Of a stretch of 15,270 nucleotides of DNA, positions 13,046 to 15,270 are shown in pieces. The first letter of the stretch is position 1, and every line of letters begins with the position of its first letter. The translations under genes were made by a program, and so were the position numbers. The notes under the pieces were generated by a model, which worked only from the letters and a program-made list of their open reading frames with translations, made no database searches and had not been told where the DNA came from. Source of the DNA: DATDRM01 sp035291705 (GTDB taxonomy: Bacteria > Chloroflexota > Anaerolineae > Anaerolineales > UBA4823); the NCBI GenBank assembly GCA_035291705.1, contig DATDRM010000219.1:1-15270 (forward strand), read 5' to 3'.

Positions 13046-13648
13046 CTAGGGGTATGGCTCGTCAAGCAACGCCTGGATGGCTACTTCGGTCTCCTCGTAG
13101 CCGCCCTCACCGATGTGCTTATAGAGGATGTCCCCTTGTTTGTCGATCAGGTACAACGCTGGCCAGTAGTGGTTGTGGTACGCCTGCCAGGTCGCCCCGT
13201 CATTATCCTGGGCGACCGGATACGGCATCTCTAAGCGCTCGATCGCCTCTTTGAGGTTTCCTAGATCAGCCTCGTATTCGAATTCCGGGTAATGGTTGCC
13301 GATCACTACCAGCCCTTGCGAAGCATATTGCTCATGCCAGCCCCTCAACGAGGGGATCACGTGCTGGCAGTTAATTCAGCCGAACGTCCACATATCGATC
13401 AACACCACCTTGCCGCGCAGCTCTGACAGCCGGAGGGGCTGGTCAGTGTTGAGCCAGACTTCGTTGTTGAGTTCAGGCGCTGGGCCGTAGTTCTCCAGGT
13501 TGACCTCCTGTAAGGTCACCACCGGTTGTGGGTCTGTGAAATCTGTAGGCTTTGCAAGTGGATCTCCAGGTAGCTGCCGTGGCGGAGTGGCTGCGCCCGT
13601 ACAACTTACCAAAAAAACTGCGAGAAACATCAAGTTAAATCGTTTCAT
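13046..13648 (-). CDS. Selenocysteine-containing TlpA/redoxin-type lipoprotein (in-frame TGA, U-I-N-C active site)
   Basis: Read through one TGA (13376-13378), the frame gives 200 residues. It starts with a lipoprotein signal peptide (MKRFNLMFLAVF, lipobox LVSC, C16), so the mature protein should be lipid-anchored outside the membrane. A thioredoxin-fold domain follows: LSELRGKVVLIDMWTFG, then U91-I-N-C94, QHVIPSLRGWHEQY, LVVIGNHYPEF, PVAQDNDGATWQAY, YWPALYLIDKQGDILY (with the cis-Pro region) and IGEGGYEET. Cys-containing relatives have WTxxCINC here, so the TGA replaces the nucleophilic cysteine. A SECIS-like stem-loop follows. The ATG at 13648 is preferred: AGGAGGT lies 8 bases upstream, against 2 bases for the ATG at 13654. 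The likely role is thiol/disulfide or peroxide reduction. TGA is an ordinary stop elsewhere in the window. The alternative is a nonsense-mutated pseudogene, which would not explain the site or the stem-loop. Confidence 0.88.
13335..13378 (-). promoter_or_regulatory. Bacterial SECIS element with its UGA codon
   Basis: On the minus strand the UGA (13378-13376) is followed after six bases by UGCCAG (13369-13364), an eight-base 5' bulge CACGUGAU, CCCCUC (13355-13350), the loop GUU (13349-13347), GAGGGG (13346-13341) and CUGGCA (13340-13335). Both 6-bp stems pair perfectly. The apical loop begins with G, 26 bases after the UGA, within the window (about 16-37) known for SelB-dependent bacterial SECIS elements. 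The loop starts GU, as in E. coli fdhF, and a U is unpaired just below the upper stem. Confidence 0.82.
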
Positions 13649-13656
13649 GTACATTT

Positions 13657-13663
13657 ACCTCCT
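13657..13663 (-). promoter_or_regulatory. Shine-Dalgarno AGGAGGT for the selenoprotein
   Basis: A full AGGAGGT lies 8 bases before the ATG at 13648 and only 2 before the in-frame ATG at 13654, so it favours the second ATG. It is the best ribosome-binding site on the minus strand here. Confidence 0.8.
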
Positions 13664-13725
13664 AAGCCTTGCGGTAAAGTCATATTAAAGATAGTCTTTA
13701 GAGGTTTTAGAGATCGTAACAGGAG

Positions 13726-13734
13726 ATTATTACA
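13726..13734 (-). promoter_or_regulatory. Possible -10 element (TGTAATAAT) for the selenoprotein
   Basis: TGTAATAAT on the minus strand differs at one base from the two TGTTATAAT elements in the window. It would give a leader of about 70 bases with the strong Shine-Dalgarno sequence. No -35 box is seen. The AT-rich gap 13664-13786 shows nothing else I can support. Confidence 0.3.
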
Positions 13735-13786
13735 AAACGATTAATGGTTGACGAACAATTTTGTGTTATATGATCACTTACCAGAG

Positions 13787-13823
13787 AAAAAACTTCCGAA
13801 GACGAGCGATCTTCGGAAGTTTT
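13787..13823 (-). terminator. Intrinsic terminator of the MFS transporter gene
   Basis: On the minus strand a perfect 14-bp stem (13823-13810 with 13802-13789, core CTTCCGAAGA) closes a 7-base loop and runs into six T's (13792-13787). It begins 5 bases after the TAA at 13830-13828. The plus strand has only a TTTT followed by ACATTTA, so termination in that direction would be weaker. Confidence 0.88.
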
Positions 13824-13827
13824 ACAT

Positions 13828-15222
13828 TTAATCAGCCGGAATTTGGGACTGTTGGGGCGAGGCGCCTGCTTCTCCAACGCTAACGGGCGCTTCCTCCTCT
13901 CCTCCCGGTGCTTCACCGACCGTGTCCGGCAGCTCGTCCTCCACCATCCTCACCCGCGGGTTGAGATACCCGCTGGCCGCCACCAGTACGCTCAAGAACC
14001 CGATCACAATGAACAGGAAGCCCGTGCCGCGCCCCGCGCCGACCCCGATCACCTGCCCCACGCTCCCCGCCAGTGCGCCGCCCTCGACCAGCAGCGGCTT
14101 GAACACCTTGTCAACCAGCGGCCCGGCCAGTAAATAGGCCAGCGGCATCGTCGACCAGGCGATCATCCGTCGCACGGAGAAGACCCGCCCCTGCACGTCC
14201 GGGGCGACCTTGCTCTGCCAGATCGCCTGGCTGGAGCCGTTGATGATCGGCATGGTGAACATTAACCCAAACCCGGCCACCGCCATCAGTGGGATCGAGG
14301 GGCGTAACCCGAGCAATGCCATGAACAGCCCGCAGATCATCAGGAAGCCTAACACACCGTGGATGCGCCGTTTCGGGCCGCCCCAGGCGCTCATCACCAG
14401 CGTCCCGGCCAGCATCCCCAGACCGACAATCGAACCCAGGTAGCCGAACACGGCTGGGGAAGCCATGTCCAGGATCAGCGGGCCGATCAAGGGACCGATC
14501 AAGCCGCTCAGGAAATTAAAAGCCGCGAAGACCAGCAACAAGCCCAGCAGGCCAGAGCGAGCAACGATGTACCTCCACCCGTAGGTCGCTTCTTGCCACA
14601 GCGAACCTTGCCCGGCCTTGCCCTCCGCGGTGGTCGCCGGCCGCGGGATGCGTACAGCCAATAACGTACCTACCGCGAAGAGATACGTGGCAAAATCGAC
14701 CAGCACCACGACTCTCAGGCCGGCAGTGACGAATAGCGCCCCCGCCAGGGCAGGCGAGATCAGCTGCGAGATGGCTTCGCCGATCTGCACCATCCCACTG
14801 GCGCGACCGAGCTGCGCCTTCGGCACCAGCATGGTCGTCGCCGCCGAATAGGCCGGCCATTGGAAGGTGCTGAACGCCGAGATCGCCGCTGTCACCAGCA
14901 TTACTTGCCACACCTCCAGCCGCTGCGAGACGAACAGCAGGGCGATCACCAGGGTGGAGAGACCAGCTCCGGTGTCGCTGAAGATCATCGCCCAGCGCCG
15001 GTCCCAGCGGTCGACCAGCGCCCCGGCAAGCGGTGACACCAACAGATTTGGCAATGCGTAGGCCAGCATATTAAGCGCGAACAGGGTCGTCGAGCCGGTC
15101 TTTTGATAGATCCATACCCCCAGGGCGAAGCCAGTCAGCCCCGAGCCGATCGTCGAGACCAGCTGGCCGGACCAGATCACTCCAAACACACGCATCTCTT
15201 TTAAGAAAGATCGTTTTGCCAA
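13828..15222 (-). CDS. MFS efflux transporter, DHA3 (MefA-like) type
   Basis: This 464-residue membrane protein has about twelve hydrophobic segments. MFS landmarks are FGVIWSGQLVSTIGSGL in the first helix, the loop 2-3 motif AGALVDRWDRRWAM (the G-x3-D-R-x2-R-R form of motif A), and a repeat-like APDVQGRVFSVRRM in the second half. The sequence resembles the MFS_3/DHA3 group, which includes macrolide exporters such as MefA, but the substrate cannot be read. The C-terminal tail after the last helix (about 425-464) is acidic and Pro/Glu-rich. I chose the TTG at 15222 because GAGGTG (15233-15228) lies 5 bases upstream and a TGA closes the frame just before. An ATG nine codons later is a possible alternative. 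The gene is separated from the redoxin by a strong terminator, so it is probably not in its operon. Confidence 0.93.
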   Translation of the reverse strand: MAKRSFLKEMRVFGVIWSGQLVSTIGSGLTGFALGVWIYQKTGSTTLFALNMLAYALPNLLVSPLAGALVDRWDRRWAMIFSDTGAGLSTLVIALLFVSQRLEVWQVMLVTAAISAFSTFQWPAYSAATTMLVPKAQLGRASGMVQIGEAISQLISPALAGALFVTAGLRVVVLVDFATYLFAVGTLLAVRIPRPATTAEGKAGQGSLWQEATYGWRYIVARSGLLGLLLVFAAFNFLSGLIGPLIGPLILDMASPAVFGYLGSIVGLGMLAGTLVMSAWGGPKRRIHGVLGFLMICGLFMALLGLRPSIPLMAVAGFGLMFTMPIINGSSQAIWQSKVAPDVQGRVFSVRRMIAWSTMPLAYLLAGPLVDKVFKPLLVEGGALAGSVGQVIGVGAGRGTGFLFIVIGFLSVLVAASGYLNPRVRMVEDELPDTVGEAPGGEEEAPVSVGEAGASPQQSQIPAD

Positions 15223-15270
15223 CTCCTCACCTCACCGTTTATTGTTTTCGACTTCTCAGGAGATCCGTCC

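Noticed and set aside
13376..13378. Nonsense mutation or sequencing error making the redoxin a pseudogene
   Set aside because: Both sides are fully conserved with no other stop or frameshift, the TGA sits exactly at the catalytic Cys, and a SECIS-like stem-loop follows. A random stop would rarely meet all three.
13376..13378. Genome-wide TGA reassignment (to Trp or Gly)
   Set aside because: TGA is used as a normal stop by other genes here (SF1 helicase, nuclease, recJ, S23) and would extend them into intergenic arrays.
13748..13774. Plus-strand TTGACG ... TATGAT promoter
   Set aside because: The spacer is only 15 bases and no plus-strand gene follows; it would read antisense into the MFS gene. 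Likely chance in AT-rich DNA.

Overview
The window looks like a chromosomal segment of a GC-rich, probably anaerobic, Chloroflexi-type bacterium (Anaerolineae-like). This is inferred from the one-chain GlyQ-GlyS glycyl-tRNA synthetase, the style of the helicase/nuclease cluster, the absence of outer-membrane genes, the lipoprotein and membrane-anchored thiol proteins, and the many short-period intergenic arrays. No phage, IS, CRISPR, rRNA or tRNA gene is visible, and no stretch over 300 bases lacks a gene.

Left part (1-7061, + strand): a DNA-processing block. It holds the C-terminal part of a helicase-related protein cut by the window edge, a complete UvrD/Rep-type SF1 helicase, a RecB/Cas4-type PD-(D/E)XK nuclease with a likely 4Fe-4S cluster (start and stop overlap, ATGA), a RecJ exonuclease with a long C-terminal extension, and a DEDDh 3'-5' exonuclease. 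Together they look like a split AddAB/AdnAB-like end-resection system.

Middle (7178-12126): a 441-residue protein of no family I recognise, which carries a nucleotidyltransferase-like GS...DxD signature (+); a four-helix-bundle (S23/IVS-type) protein (-); and fused glycyl-tRNA synthetase (-).

Right part (12177-15222, - strand): a DsbA-like membrane-anchored disulfide oxidoreductase, a TlpA/redoxin-type lipoprotein, and a DHA3-type MFS transporter with a clear intrinsic terminator. The redoxin is the main find. Its frame is interrupted by one TGA exactly where the first cysteine of the CxxC motif should be (U-I-N-C). A stem-loop that fits a bacterial SECIS follows this TGA with a G-initial apical loop 26 nt downstream. 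I read it as a selenoprotein that routine gene calling would split in two or call a pseudogene.

The window also carries a family of 7-nt-period arrays (GACGAAN on the sense strand). Five of them begin at or within a few bases of a stop codon, and a related 7-nt array forms the linker between the two halves of glycyl-tRNA synthetase. Two genes have the same extended -10 element (TGTTATAAT) 6-10 nt before the ATG, which suggests leaderless transcripts.
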